A DNA stretch of 64,000 nucleotides from Pisaster brevispinus (GCA_023634235.1 JAMKCF010000002.1:2257001-2321000), one strand, 5' to 3'; positions 42,023-55,452 are shown, counted from the first letter of the stretch. Notes: a model not told the origin generated them from the letters alone. Made by a program: numbers and translations.

Positions 42023-43380
42023 GTAAGCTTCTTTTTAAAAATTTTGTTCAAGTAGGCCTCCACCAAATTGAGTCATTTCCAGTTGGGTCTGGCTCTACCC
42101 CGGTGGCAACAATTCTCCATGGTAACACTAAGCTGCAAATAATTAACTTAAGTAAGGTGAGGTTCAACTGAGGGCATGATGATCTGCATCAACATGGGAT
42201 TAGCATTATGATCCCCCCAAATAAGATAACACTTTTAATAATAAATAATAAATTTGCATCGGGGGAAAAAAACAATACTTCTTTTATTGAAAATTTACTC
42301 GGTCATTTTGCATGTTTGGATAGTGCCGGTTATTACTTTCTTATTCTGATATGTGGCTCAAAAATTGTTTTGTTTAAAAGGAATGAAGGTCTGAATTTCA
42401 TAAATGGTTCATAAAATCATAAATTACCATCCTGTAAATATGAAGTCACAAAATGACAATGTTGACGCCAAAGCCGATAATATTTCTCACAGTAATTAGT
42501 AAATTTTCCAAGTCACTGTGCATGTACAGTGCCGGCAAAATATACACTGCCAAAATAATTTCATTTAAATAGTTCAAGGTTGTTATATTCACTTTTGTGA
42601 TTTCTTTTTAAAAAAAAGATGGTACATATCGCCTAGTGCTTCTTGGAACTCACTTGCAGCTATTTGCCTTATCTCTGTAAAGTTGTACTTGTATCTACCA
42701 CTTGAAACATGTTTTTAAAAGCTCCACATAAATAATCTTGACATTATACTGTCGTGATAACATTAAAAGCAACATACGTACGTGCACATTATCTTCTCAT
42801 ACCCCTAGGTCATTTTTTCCCCATCCTACAATACAAAATTGTTTTGTTGTTTTTCCTCTACTAAAGACGTTGAAGTGTACGTGGCGTGAACCCCAGTTTC
42901 TGTACAACTGAGTCTTGTGGTCTAGACATAAATCAATTTATACCAACAGGCGAACTCTTGTAATTTTCAATCATACCCAGAGTTCATGGGCCAGAGATGT
43001 AGTGCTTGACTCTTCAAGTGCTCTGGGCAGTGACAGTGACGCCGATCATCTCTTATTTGGCAATAGGAATGCAATTTGACGTAGGGGTCTACTCTTGGCG
43101 ACACCCCACAGTATGCGTAGGAATCAGCTGTAAATTACACCTAGATTTATTGGATAAATTTCTATTCTTGAAAGTCGCATTACTTTTCCTTTTTATGACA
43201 TCATACGCAGTATCCAGGATGTCATTGTTGTCCAAATTGTCTGCTTGATGTGTTTGAATTATGTTCGATTACCAACCTCAAGGCATTGGTTTGCAAATCT
43301 TCCAGTTTTACAGGAATCTTTCAGCGTCCTCAGCCTAGCTTGACTGTCTGGTATAACAGACCTACACATGTAATAGACAG

Positions 43381-43492
43381 GACAAGGCCATTTTCATTCT
43401 AAAATCCATGGGGAAGTTTTGAAGGGGCACCAAGGCCAAGATCAGGGCAACAAACGCCATGGCCTCTGTGGCCTCCATGTGTTACGAGCCTG
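43381..43492 (+). repeat. Repeat family G copy
   Basis: CAAGGCCATTTTCATTC, GGGGCACCAAGGCCAAGATC, GTTACGAGCCTG. Confidence 0.55.
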
Positions 43493-45915
43493 ATATAAAA
43501 ATATTGGTATGTTATTTGGCTCGATGCCAATCATTTTTGGCTGCTATTTACTAAAGTCACCATACTTTAGGCAAAACTTGGAGAGGGCAATTATTGGATT
43601 TGGGGCTGAGGAAGTGAAGCACTACACTACTACTACGTAAAAGTTGAACTGTGTTCCTTGCTCTGTAGTTGAACTGACTAGAGATTGATCAGTGGACTGA
43701 ATGAAATCTACATGCATTCATAGACCATTGACCAGTTAGACAGCGTGTGGTTCTGTCAATTTTATGTTAAAGTTCTATGAAAATTCATATTGTTGTTTTA
43801 ACAGATTGTCAGCTGTTGTTTTATGTACCCAGTGATTTAGTTTCAGGATTTTCTACACCAGAATGAGAAGCTCGGTGCGAAGACCATTGTAACAGAATAT
43901 ATACTGAATCCTTTAAAGTTTTGTTGTAGTTCAAAATCTTTGCCATCCAGAGTTAAAATTCTGTACATTTCCTCTGTGTTCATACTTGTGATACAAGTAC
44001 ACTCCAAAAGGTAATGTACAACTTTCTGCTACATGTATTACCTTGAAAATGCTTTGTGTGCAAAGTTATTCACCAGGTTTAGGTACACAATTTCTTGTCG
44101 GTAGACCCACAAAAGTCAACCTGTGGCTGCAGACTTGTTTGGGGGTGTCAAATCCTAAATGAGAACAAAACCCAGAAATTTAGAACCGGTAAAAAGCATT
44201 GATTTATGGCTGCAGGCTAGTATTAACCACATTCCAAATTCCAATGCAGTTTCACAAGTCTACAGACAATGTTTGCTCTGTAGGAATGAGAAAAAAAAAA
44301 AGGAAGACCGGAAAAAATTATTGTGTGATTTTTCTTTTCTTCGTTCTGTTTATAGCTCTTGGTCTTACTTTGTGTGTGCAGAGTCCATATGCAGCCCTTA
44401 ATTCAAGTTGGACTTTGACGCTAAAACCTTAAAACATACAGCTTTGGATTGAGTAGAGGGCTGATCATTGCCTGAGTCCAAGTCACACTGTGTTGTTGAA
44501 TGGAATTCCCCCAGAGGAAATGACCTAGTCCAACTCATTGTCGTTGTTTGTTATCACAAAGCGAGATCTTTACTCTAACATTTGGACAACACAATACGAG
44601 TATAGGTCTTGTCAGTTTAGTGATGATATCTTTCAGACAGTGGGGGTATAGTCTGCGAAATACACAGCACTGTAAAGTGTAAGGCCAGCAAAACAAAGAC
44701 AGAAATTAATTGATTGTGACTTGTAGAAAATGTTTGTTTTTTCTTCTGGTGTAACAGTGATGTTTGATTTGATCAAGATCGGTGGTTCAAAGGTTCTCAC
44801 ATTTTGACGTGAACAAAATATGTGCCAAGGTTATTTCTGAACAAAGTCTCAGCTTTTTTGTTGGCGGTGTTCAAATCTTATGAATGTTTTTCTTAGCTTG
44901 AAGAATTAATTATTGAGTAATTAACAGCTTTTTGTCTTTGCATCACATTGTTAAAAGTAACAAACTAAATTGGTATAATAGCTTTAAAGCATGACATGGG
45001 ATATTAATATTTCCTGTGAACCGAAACAGTAGAGCTGAGATTTAAAAAAATATCAGCTAGAATACAAGTTGTCTTCTCTTGCTTAATATTTATTTAAAGC
45101 TTTATCAGTTTCAAATCAGGAATTTTCAGTTTCTTGTCTGTGATTATCTAAGCTCTAAATGCCCTACTGTTACAAGTAGCCAATGACTTAAGCACATGTG
45201 GCTTTTTCCCCCCCCTACCCATTTAATTATTTGAAATCAATTACCACTCTACAGACTGTTTATAACTAGAACCATTGTAAAGCATTTGTGGCACCCCTCC
45301 ACGAGTCTCAGCAGGGAACTTTGAAATCATAGTGCTTGACAGCCGGTCGCCCCACAACCGCCACAGAGGAAGTTATAATTGAAGTGTGTCCATTGACAGC
45401 TGACCAATACTCTACAGTTTTCAATAATTAATGACATCCCCGTTGCTTCCAGAATACAACTATTTCCTTTATTTTTAAAGCACTTCCCTATCGGGGAGTG
45501 GACATACTTACTGAGAACGTCCTGCGACTCCTCCTGCTGGAGACCTGGCCTAATTTGCAGTATACAGGTTTTTTAATAAAGTGTGTTACTGTTCATCAGA
45601 ACACCTGTAGATTGTATATGTGTGTATCACACTTTCTCCAATGCTGTAATCTATAATGAGCACTGGATGGTGATGTTGTCTGGTCTCATTCTCAAGTTAT
45701 AAGAATCTCTAATTGCTATCACATTATTGGGGACATTAGAAAATGGTGGCAGCAGCATTATTATAAATTACTAACCGTAAAGTGTTGAAAAAGTCTTGTC
45801 TGGATTGCCTGATGCTAGTGGGTAGCAAACAACTTCTGTTGTGAACGTAGCCCAAGCAGAGAAACGAAGAACGAGAATTGAGAATGTTTTATGAGAACTT
45901 TGTGAATTTGAGTGT

Positions 45916-46110
45916 CTTGGTTGAGGGGCGGTCTAACGCACTGGACTCAAAATCTTGCGTTGCCAGAGTGTGGCTTCGGTTTGGTTACTGGCTGGCAGCC
46001 GTTGCGTCCTTAGAGCACTTAGCTTCAAATGACTCTTATCTTGAAAGAGAAAGGCCTTGCCCCAGTGTTTCTGGTAGTGGCAGTAAATTGTGCCACAGTG
46101 CCTCTTGCCT
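45916..46110 (+). mobile_element. SINE-A, degenerate copy
   Basis: GGTTGAGGGGCGGTCTAACGC, ACTGGACTCAAAATC, CCAGAGTGTGGCTTCGG, GAAAGAGAAAGGCCTTGCCC, ending near TTGTGCCACAGTGCC. Confidence 0.5.
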
Positions 46111-46149
46111 CTGGTGCTCGAGACTGGACATAGTGCACCCCCTTCATTG

Positions 46150-46290
46150 GGTGCTTTGAATCTAAGGAATTCTTTAGATGTTGGGGGGGGGGGTACTTCT
46201 GTACAAGAGGAAAATAGTGTGTTAAGGTATGGGAACATTGGGGGGGGGGGATGCCCTCTGCCCCATATTGGGCACAGTATACATATTTTA
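46150..46290 (+). repeat. Dispersed repeat shared with 38627-38820
   Basis: AAGGAATTCTTTAGA, poly-G run, GGAACATTGGGGGG, GCCCTCTGCCCCATAT; the other copy is inverted. Confidence 0.5.
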
Positions 46291-46679
46291 GGTCTTGTGC
46301 AAAGTATTTGGACCAGTGGAGATTGCCGGAATTTAAGCCCCCCTCAAAATTCAACAGGTTATTTACACCATTTGTTGTTGTTCCCTCTGCAAATAATTTA
46401 TGTTTATCCAGTTCAGGCTCAGGCAATGCTCCTAGTTGGTCAATCAACACACATCATGACAAGCTGTAAAACCCTTTATGGAGTCTTGAAACGCTACACC
46501 TGTCTGCCCAGCGTGCGCACTTAAATCATGTTTGCATGCCTGGTGTGAGTGTCCATGTCCTGCGCATGTGTACATGTTTGCTCAATCCAGCCACGGCACG
46601 AAGACCATCAAACTATGGAGGGAGATTTTGTGTGTGTGGTGGGGTCTTCAAGAAAAAATGGTGTTGAAGTTTGAACTTA

Positions 46680-46935
46680 TTTCTCCAAAAAAGATAGGGT
46701 CATAGATTGGTTTTTGTCACGGAAAATGTATCAAGGGAGATACATTAATTAAATGTCACATGTAAAAGTTTCAGTTGAATACTATGTCTGCTTGTTGAGA
46801 AAATTTCAAAAAACCGTCACAGTATTTGTCAACTCATTTCACGTGTTAGCAAGATGGCGTAGCATTCAAGAATGAGACACCATCCCTCGGAAATCTCAGA
46901 TTCAAATGTTTTTATTTACTTCTATTCTAATCAAC
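46680..46935 (+). repeat. Repeat family R4 copy, palindrome deleted
   Basis: GGGTCATAGATTGGTTTTTG, AAAAGTTTCAGTTGAATAC, CCGTCACAGTATTTGTCAAC, GGAAATCTCAGATTCAAATG. The central palindrome of 16701-16740 is missing. Confidence 0.6.
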
Positions 46936-47060
46936 GAGGGCTTTTCGGACAAAATAATTCCACAGGATGCGTCTTAACAATTTACATCTTTATAACTAGT
47001 CAGCTTTCAGATAGAAATAGCACATTCTTTTTTCCGGGGTTTTTACCAAACAATGCCTGG

Positions 47061-47248
47061 GCCCAATTTCATAGAGCTGCTTAAGCACAAAAAGTAGCTA
47101 AGCACAACAAAATTATGCTTACCAGAATAAGGTTACCAGCCAAACTACCATGTCCCATGTACAATTTGTTACTGGTATCCCGCTCATTCTGCTTAGCAGA
47201 CAATTGTTAAGCAATATTTTCTGCTTAAGCAGCTCTATGAAATTGGGC
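47061..47248. mobile_element. MITE-W copy, 188 bp
   Basis: GCCCAATTTCATAGAGC and its exact inverse. Exact CCTGG at 47056-47060 and 47249-47253. Confidence 0.9.
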
Positions 47249-47377
47249 CCTGGTCATACCTTTAACACGGTCGGTGTATGGGTAAAAATGTAAAAAAAAA
47301 AAGAAACACCATAGTACCAAAGCTTTACACCGCTTTCTGTTTCCACCACAAGATCCACTTCCATTAATTGTAGGCCC

Positions 47378-47566
47378 GATACTTTGTAATAGGGCAAGGC
47401 AGACTGTCCTTTACCGAAGGGCACTTCAATAAGGGAAATGGTAAATTTCTGCTGGAACGCTTCGAGGGGGGGCACCAAGGCAAAAGGACCAGGGGCACGT
47501 AGGCCTTGTGCACGGAGGCATGGCATGAAAACATGAATGTCTCCAGGAAGTAGCGAGCCTGAAATT
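47378..47566 (+). repeat. Repeat family G copy
   Basis: GATACTTTGTAATAGGGC, CGAAGGGCACTTC, GGGGCACCAAGGCAAAAGG, GCGAGCCTGAAATTGG. Confidence 0.55.
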
Positions 47567-47900
47567 GGATCGGAGCCTTTGCTTACAGAATCATGCCACA
47601 TTTTTAATGCCCGGGGGTATTCCTGTATTCCTGCATGCAATTTTCAGTAAATGATGGCTCTTGTTAAAAGCCAGTGTGGCTGATGAGGCACAATGGTATT
47701 GATTTCAGGGGTATTCAGAGCAGGAAATTCTGTCTGATCTTGAATCATAATGAAGGCATTCACTGGTTGCTGTCTCCGTTTAAAGGGAGACAAAAGTTCC
47801 TTGCTTTATTGAATTTGAAGGAGTTGAGTTTTAAAAGAACTTTAAAGTTTTAGGGCATTCAATTTATTTCAAGGTTTTCTGGTGATCTCCCTTCCTAGGG

Positions 47901-48089
47901 ATAGACCATATATGCAGTGATGTCATTCCCCGCCATCTTGGAAGTAAAACGATCATGATACAGTGAAAAGGCACAGATTTTTACGTGTAGCGCACATGCA
48001 CACGGCACGGGACTGGCCAATGAACAACCTCCTTTTGATCTGTATGCAAGGACGCCCTATTAAAATGATTTCACACGCATAAGGTCTAT
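47901..48089. mobile_element. TA-type MITE, relative of 28783-28958
   Basis: ATAGACCATATATGC at left and GCATAAGGTCTAT at right. Both copies share GCC(A/G)(C/T)CATCTTG(G) near the left end. Confidence 0.5.
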
Positions 48090-48799
48090 TCTAGAAAACA
48101 TGTATGGTATCATTGCAAAATATTAAATTTACGATGAGCAACATTTTGCAGAGATGCAGACACAGTTTTTTTTGGAGATACTGCTGGATAATTTTACCAG
48201 AAAAGAAGTTGTTTGTCTGGTCATTTTATAGTCTTTTTTTACCAGTCTCTTGACGAGAGATGCATGACCTAAAAGACCCCTTATCTCTGTACTTTAGCTG
48301 ATTAAACTGCTGGATTAAGACTACATATTATACACATCAGGGTCAAAACAAGGATTAATTTTGAGGAATGCCGCACTTAAGATTTTAAACCCAGAGGCTA
48401 GAAGTCTAGTACAGATACACAGCTTGATAGAAACCCAAGGCCCATTTTTTTTATTTATTACAACATCGATACCTAGGCCCCCAACAACATGCCCGTCACA
48501 ATTAATGATGTCACACTTGATCACTTGGGCAAGCGGGCATAAAATCGCCATCCTTGATATCGCTTAATTAACGCCACTACATCTAGGTGTCTAATCAAGC
48601 GAGTGCACACTGGATGGCTTGGTTTCAAAGGTCACTTTTGCCTTCGCCGGGGATGGCAGTATATTTTTATCAAGTATTAATACGTTAATGAAAATGAAAC
48701 ATTGAATGACACAATTAGTGGAAGCTAAAATTGTTCAGGATTTTATCAAGGAGTTTCCAGACCTGATCGTGGAGGCAAATGCATCTATGCCATCGGTCA

Positions 48800-48925
48800 A
48801 TTCCTTGGTGCCCTTTGAAATGTTCAAGGAGATATTTAAATTTGCCCTTCATTTAGGAAGAGTTGTCTTGTCCTTAAAAAAAGTGTATGGGCCTGTACTT
48901 TTTATGCAAGTTCACCCCGGACATG
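48800..48925. repeat. Repeat family G, degenerate
   Basis: CTTGGTGCCCTTTGAAATG and AAATTTGCCCTTCATTTAGG. Confidence 0.35.
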
Positions 48926-48982
48926 GCTAAAGCCACTCTTGGTAAGGGGCTGCAAGAAAAAAATATATAAGATGAAAATAAC

Positions 48983-49255
48983 TCAGGGGAGCTGAAGGTA
49001 GGAATTGATATTCCTCTTAAAACAGTCTAGATTGTAGGATGGAGGGAAACATGCACCAGACAAGGAGTTCCAAAGAGAAGCAGTGCGTGGAATAAAGCTA
49101 ATGGCATGGCACTTTGTTCTACATCTCAGCAAAGCTAGAGTGTATGGGTGAGAGTTTGAGAATAAAGGAACAGGCTTGATATTCTGGACTGAGCAGCAAG
49201 GACCGACGCTGATACAACAGGGTTCGTCTTGCTTGAGTGCAGAGAAGCACTTCAA
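48983..49255 (-). mobile_element. LINE relic, C-terminal tail
   Basis: The minus frame reads SFIPRTASLWNSLSG...LDCFKRNINSYL, matching the conserved F.PR...LWN.LP....S...FK..L end of CR1/Jockey-type reverse transcriptase proteins. Fragment. Confidence 0.55.
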
Positions 49256-49877
49256 CGGCTCTTTCTTTTTTAAAATGTGAGAAACATTTCCTGGCTTGTT
49301 CGATCTTCATTTCAAGAAATGTCGACTTCAAAAGTACATGAACTTTGAAAGATTATACAAAACTTAGTAATGTCTGAGTTTGTTTGCGCCAAAAGTATTT
49401 GTAGTAAATTTGGCAGAAGTTGTTGCTTAGATGGTTGGGCGTCTGCAAATTGTCTCCGCTATCTCTCTACAGCCTCTGTAGTAGACGTACATTAAGTGAG
49501 ACCATAAAACGCTTGTAGCCAGCCGCTTGCTGTCTCGAGTTGCCTTCAAGAGCTCACTGTCCTTCCCGTGACCCTAATGTATAATGCGTTACACGCTAGC
49601 AGTTGGTTAATGTAGACTCAGTTACATGTATTCAAAGTAGCGACACCCAAGACACCGCATTCTTCAGACGTACGCAAATTCCTTCATTGAAAATTCTCAG
49701 ATAAAGCACTTGAATTTGTAAGTTTTTCAGACAGTCAGTTGTTTTAATTAAAACAGCCTGTTTTCAAATGAAAAATTCCTCCCTTAAAACAATTGTCAAG
49801 GTAGTTTAAAAGAAGTATTATTAGTTGAAAAGCCCCAAAGCAGAAACCAAATGTGGGAACAAAGCAATGCGTTTAAT

Positions 49878-50020
49878 TTTGGGTTGAGTGGGACTTGAAC
49901 CCTGCGACTTATGGAATAAAATACCGGGGCTCTACCAAACTGAGCTACACAATGTATCTAACTTTAATGTTGGCAGTCTCCCTATTTTGACAATATCTTT
50001 GTTCTGGGTGGCATTCAGAA
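49878..50020 (-). mobile_element. tRNA-TIR element (SINE-C), eroded arms
   Basis: Inverse core GGACTTGAACCCTGCG (B box) and TCTACCAAACTGAGCTAC (A box). CAATATCTTTGTTC remains as one arm; the other arm has lost GAACAAAG. Confidence 0.6.
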
Positions 50021-51561
50021 GGCATTCAGAAGCCATTCAGCCCGTAACTGCTGTGTTACCATGGATCACTCCCAAGTTTATACAACCTGGGAAGTAGCAG
50101 CAGCGGAGCGGCCGATCACCTCATGGGGGATGCGACTTTTTTATTTCAAATATCAAGTAATAAAGCCACAAGGGAAACCGACTGGGTAAACAAATTTTTT
50201 CGTTGAAGTGCCAGATATTTTTTTTTTCAGAGCTGGGCCTTGCGTTATTCGGAGGGATAATCACTAGGGCAATGAACCCTAAGAATGGGTACTTTGCAGC
50301 CCGTCTCCCCCATCCAATTTAGCAAATTTGTTCTTTAACCTCCGTAGTCATGATTGAAACTTTGCAGGCCATTGTGTGCGTTGTTCTCTACTGTGTGGAC
50401 TACACACCGCTGAAGAATAATCATGTTGGGCCGGCTATTGTGCCACGGTATCTGAAACAGATGCCGTACAAAACACTTGCCACTTTCCCTTTCATGGGCG
50501 ATCCAGTCAAAAGAGATGAAATCTCACAGATATTGCCAGCAGACAATTGGGTCATGGGGGGGAGGGGGGCCCCCATCACCGCGAAAAGAATGCCCTAGAA
50601 ACCTTGGATTATTCTTAACCATGAGAACAAGCCACTCCAGATCCATTCAGTGATCCTTGCGAATCCGTCATCACAATGGTGTAAGAGCTTATTATATGAG
50701 GTCTGATTTGGGTCCCTGAGGGGTTGAGTTGGTTTCTTAAAGAGAGGGGGGGGGGGTGAAAGAAAGAGATGCCAAGTCAACCTGTCCGCTTAATGATGAT
50801 GATATGTAACTTCCTTCTGGTTTTGGGGTTATTGTTGGAATCTCCGTGGGTCTCTGGAATTATTCAGGGCAGGTTATAAAAAGCTGCCAAAAACATATAT
50901 AATGTATGCAAGCAGTTTGCTTTCATTATAAGGTCTTGAGAAGTTTTTACATAGGTGTTTGTTAGTATTGCATTTGAAGTGAAAGACTTGATGTTGACAT
51001 AACATTCATAAGTTGATACCGTTGAACAAACTTTCACATTGCCGCCGCAGAGCTATATACTTGTATAGACAGTGTTTGTCCATAATGTACAACGAATAGG
51101 CTGTATAGTGTTCACCTATCTACTCTGATTGAGGGCATTTAAAAAAAAAACTTGAGAAGTTTGTTTATAAGCCCACCTGCTCAAGGAATCTGTCAAGTCC
51201 AGACTTGTCCAGACTGGGCATCCTTCTGGGAACAATGAAAAAGAGGATATTTGCATACCTGTGGTTTTTGGAACTGTTCGGTAGTTTTAGTCCTATATAA
51301 ATGTAGATATATACTATAAAACTAGCCTGTGGAAATTTCATTTCCAAAGGGGGTTGCGTTTTTTGAGATATCGCCGAAAGATACGACTGGACGGCCGACG
51401 GTCTAATAATAGCCGTAATCCAAAATCGCTTGATTAGAACAATTTTAATCTCTACAATTGAATTTAAATACCAAGTCCAAATTGACTGAAGACTCACAAG
51501 AATGTTTTTCTCAAATTTTCAAACAGTTTAACCCCAAACATAAATGCTTGCCAGAAATTAG

Positions 51562-51693
51562 GGAAAAATTTCCGTATCCAGCCACCACTTTTTCATTCAT
51601 TATGAAATAAAATAGTATCTAATTTACTCAAATGAGATATTCCTTTGGGTAAAAATAAATGAAAAAGTGGTGGCAGGATACGGAAATTTTTCC
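51562..51693. mobile_element. 132-bp MITE with 8-bp target duplication
   Basis: TIRs of about 36 bp (GGAAAAATTTCCGTATCC and GGATACGGAAATTTTTCC) with very few mismatches; GAAATTAG flanks at 51554-51561 and 51694-51701. An 8-bp duplication suggests hAT or P type. Confidence 0.85.
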
Positions 51694-52679
51694 GAAATTA
51701 GTGCACGTTGTGAACTCTCCCCAACAAATTTGACCACTTGAAATAATTTGTTATTTATGTATTGTATACGTTTCCCACCCCTGAAAATACATCTAATAAA
51801 TTTAATGGACTATTTGCTTTTTGGTAGTTTGTATGCACTGCCTTGTGTGGCCGCCATTATTTGAGGTTATTTTACGTCTTTTTAGTGATTTTACTTTTTG
51901 ATTTTACGGCCTGTTTGGGAAAGAATTTGACAATGTTTACAATTGTGGACGAGGATAGCGGAAGTTGCTATTCTGTTTTGCTAATCCCAAATGAAAGGAA
52001 ATGTAGTTTGAATGGAAAGTGAGCTGTGGTTTGCAGGAGTCATAATAAAGTAATGGTTTTGATATAAATAGTTAGTATAAATTTTTATCGCTCGAATGAT
52101 TAGAATGCAAGGGTTTCTTCTCTTCCAGTTTCAAATGAACTTGAATTTCGGGAAAAAATGAACTCCACACTCGGAAAGCACCTTCTTCCACCACTGATCA
52201 TCGTCTGCGCGTGTTAAAAAAAAAAAAAAACAGGGAAAAGAATTTTGGTTTGTTTTTAATCTAGAACAAGATATGATTGAGGAAGCTAGATAACTGAAAC
52301 ATTTTCAACAAACGTCAGACCAGCTGATACCAGATAAATTGAGAACCAGTTGCTTGGTTTGAGAGTTATCTGAAATGAGCCTCTTGTCTGCTACACTCAT
52401 GCAGGCTCAATACTTTGTGCTTGAAAGTGCAAGGCTTAAATAAATAAAAAAATATATAAAAAAAATAAGTAAAATAAAGTAGATAATTTGTATTTTTATT
52501 TTTTGGGGAAGGGTTATATTAAGATCGAATTCATAAGAACATGAAAATAAAACCTGAACACCCAAGATAGCAGAGTAGGGCTTTTAAAACCAAAGATAAA
52601 TGTGTATGAAGTAGTTTTCGGAGTTGTAAGCTTTTGCGCTTTGCGCGCACAGCTCAATTTCTTTTTCAACGGCCCATCA

Positions 52680-52828
52680 CATCTCCTGCAAGGGCACCAA
52701 GGATGTTTCTCCTTTGTACAAAGGGGACCTGTATGAGGAAATTGTCACATTGGAATGTTTCAAGGGGCACCAAGGCAATTGGGGGCATGGGGGCATTGGC
52801 CTCTGTGAATCATCAGACCTGTGTGCCC
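52680..52828 (+). repeat. Repeat family G copy
   Basis: AAGGGCACCAAGGATGTTTC, AAGGGGCACCAAGGCAATTG, ending ATCAGACCTGTG. Confidence 0.5.
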
Positions 52829-54069
52829 ATGGGTACAGTAGACACCAGAACTCAGGCTCTAGGAATGTTTTTCAGTACTTGATAATTGATAATTTAGCTA
52901 TTTTTAATAGCTTTCCACCATGGACCAAACAGATAAATATTTGTGAATTCCTGCGACTACTGGTCATCCTTTGTTGAACTCCCAAGGGTGCCATCCTTCT
53001 TTGTATTTTTCGAAAGGAAACTTGATAAAGTGATAAAATCAGAAGGCTTTGCTGAAGCAGGAAGCATACTAGGCAGAAGACACCAAGCAGAGACAAATCT
53101 TCCCTAGGGGGTAAATATTTAACTTGCACAGTCTTAAAAGAATGCATTCCTTTGTGGTTTGCTCATGGATTTTTTGTATGTAATACTTTTGGGGGGAAAT
53201 CTGGCCATGTTGGTTTCTGTGCCATAATAAGATTTAGTGTTCTCATCTGTCAATAAAAAAAGCATTGGGCTTTTTCTGATGGCAGACAGATATGAGTTTT
53301 TGAGTACATTGTACTTTCAAGAGGGATGGGGGTGTTGTGCACTTTTATATGGCATAATGTGTCATATACTAGTTTGATTTTGGGAGGTATTCTACGTGTG
53401 CCCTGCCTTTGACTTTTCAAGCCCAAATCTCCATTGACTTTTCAAGCCAAAACCTTCACATTGACTTTTATAAGCCCCAAACTGCCACGCTCACACCAGG
53501 TGCAGACGTTCGTGGTTTTTTGTACACTTTTTTGTGTGGAAAGTAGGTCAGATATTGTATAGCTGTATTAATTGTATCCAGAGAAAAATTTGTGACAAAT
53601 ATTTTGCTAGCCAGTTGCTTGGCAGTAAGCAAATGAGAAAGGGAATCAAGCTTTTGGGGCTTCTGAGAAGTCTGTGATATGAGACGGTGAAGAAAGGACT
53701 TGTATGGATTTGTCTGAAGTGTTTCAGGAGTGAAATGGCTTTGTCTTGATCAATGCACATGTCAATGCCAAAGTTGTGTATTTCATACACGGCCATACCA
53801 CGAGGGTGCTTGTGATACAGAACTTATCTTCGAGCAAACTTGGTGCAAAGCATAGCGCAATTCAAGTGGGATTAGTGTGTTAGAACAGGGTTTGATGTGG
53901 GCAGTGCGATGGGGTTATACCACACTCTTGTTGCTATGGGTCGGCCAATCAGACTCAATGATTCAAAGTTGCCCGAATTTAAAAATGTGTACAAAATCCC
54001 TGTCAGAGCATCAACATTTTCTTTGGCGGTTTTCAGTAGAGAAGAAGACCACCCAATTAAAACTAGCTT

Positions 54070-54213
54070 AAATCACATCAAAATTATGCTTACCAGGAAA
54101 AAGGTTACCAGCTAAAATATCATTTCACATGTAGCATCTGTGACTGGTATCCTGCTTATTGTTGCTTAGCAGAATATTTTAAAGCTATATTCTCTGCCTC
54201 TAAGAAATTGTGC
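54070..54213. mobile_element. MITE-W, left end truncated
   Basis: ATTATGCTTACCAGGAAAAAG, GTGACTGGTATCCTGCTTAT, ending AGAAATTGTGC followed by CCTGG (54214-54218). Confidence 0.6.
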
Positions 54214-54759
54214 CCTGGTCGGCTGCTTCTTGCGCTTATTGAGTCCATAGAGAAAGGACCTTTCTCTATGTTGAGTCTACCCTCGATGCTGTAAGACACC
54301 CTAGGCAAGATGGGTCCTCTGCATGCCATAGTGATTGTGTAATCACACAGTGACAGTCAATGACATTTTATCAGCATGGATATCTGATAGTTTATTTGTT
54401 ATGGTTGGTCCACCTCTGCGGTGGAAAACAAAACCAAACCACAAAACAAAAATGACCACAAAACAAAAATGGCGCCAAAACAACAGCAAGGGGGCGTATT
54501 CTTAGAATGCAAACTGTAGGAATAATGTGTAATAAACCTGCGTATGGTTTCAATCAATTCCAAAAGTAAATCTTAACACTGTTCTGTGTATGTTTACCTT
54601 GAAGAAAGTCACACAAAAAGTAGAGGAAGTGAAAGTTACTCAAGAAGTCCAGTCTGAAATTAAGCACAACAGAGGTTTTGTTTGGTCCATTTTTTAAAAG
54701 TTTATTTTCTGTTGAGTATAAATTGCTTAGAAAATGGTATCCATTTTGTGTGGGGTGGA

Positions 54760-54965
54760 TATGGATGTGCGGGCTAGGGCATCGGACTGGAGCTCTGTAA
54801 TGTACAGAATGTGGGTTAAACTCCTGGTCTGGTCAGTGGCAACACTTGTGTCCTTGAGCAAAGCACTTAATCATAATTGCTTCTCTCCACCCGGGAGTAC
54901 AAAGTGGGTACCAGTGAGAGCTGGTGAATAATCTGCAATGGACTGGTATCCTGTCCTGGGGGAAA
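54760..54965 (+). mobile_element. SINE related to SINE-A
   Basis: Head GGGCATCGGACTGGAGCTCT, GTGGGTTAAACTCC, body GCAACACTTGTGTCCTTGAG, then a distinct tail (AGAGCTGGTGAATAATC, GGACTGGTATCCTGTCC). Confidence 0.5.
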
Positions 54966-55247
54966 TAGAAATATTCTTCCCAGTAGTTAATTTAATGCCA
55001 ATGAAAGGACAGACTACTTTTTTTTTTTAATCAAAATTTTTTCTTCACATGGATGTTTAAAATTAAAAAAACTCGCAGTGAAGCGACTGCAGTGCAGGCA
55101 TGCAACTTTTCAGCTAATCAGCTGAAATTTCTTCATTCTGGCTTCCTCAGCTTTGGTAATACAAAATTGGAAATCACAGTGTAAAGTCTTGCTGTGGCTG
55201 GTCCTTTTTAAAAAACAACAAACAAACTGCAGTTGCATGCCTGTTAA

Positions 55248-55452
55248 TGCAGCGTTCACCCTTAACAGTTGGTCCGCTGGCCAAAAGCCAGTTAAAACAC
55301 CAGAGGACCAGTCAGAATTCACTCCAAGTGGTCCGACTGGGTAGTTCAGTGTTAAAAAGCATCCCTAATTCATTTGATATATGGACCAGTGACAAAGGTG
55401 ACGGACTAGTGAAATGCCAAGTTAACTGGTCCTGCTGGCCAATCACTGAAAA
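55248..55452 (+). repeat. Repeat family P copy, fairly complete
   Basis: GCGTTCACCCTTAACAGTTGG, GTTAAAACACCAGAGGACC, AGTGGTCCGACTGGGTAG, AGTTAACTGGTCCTGCTGGCC, AATCACTGAAA. Confidence 0.65.
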
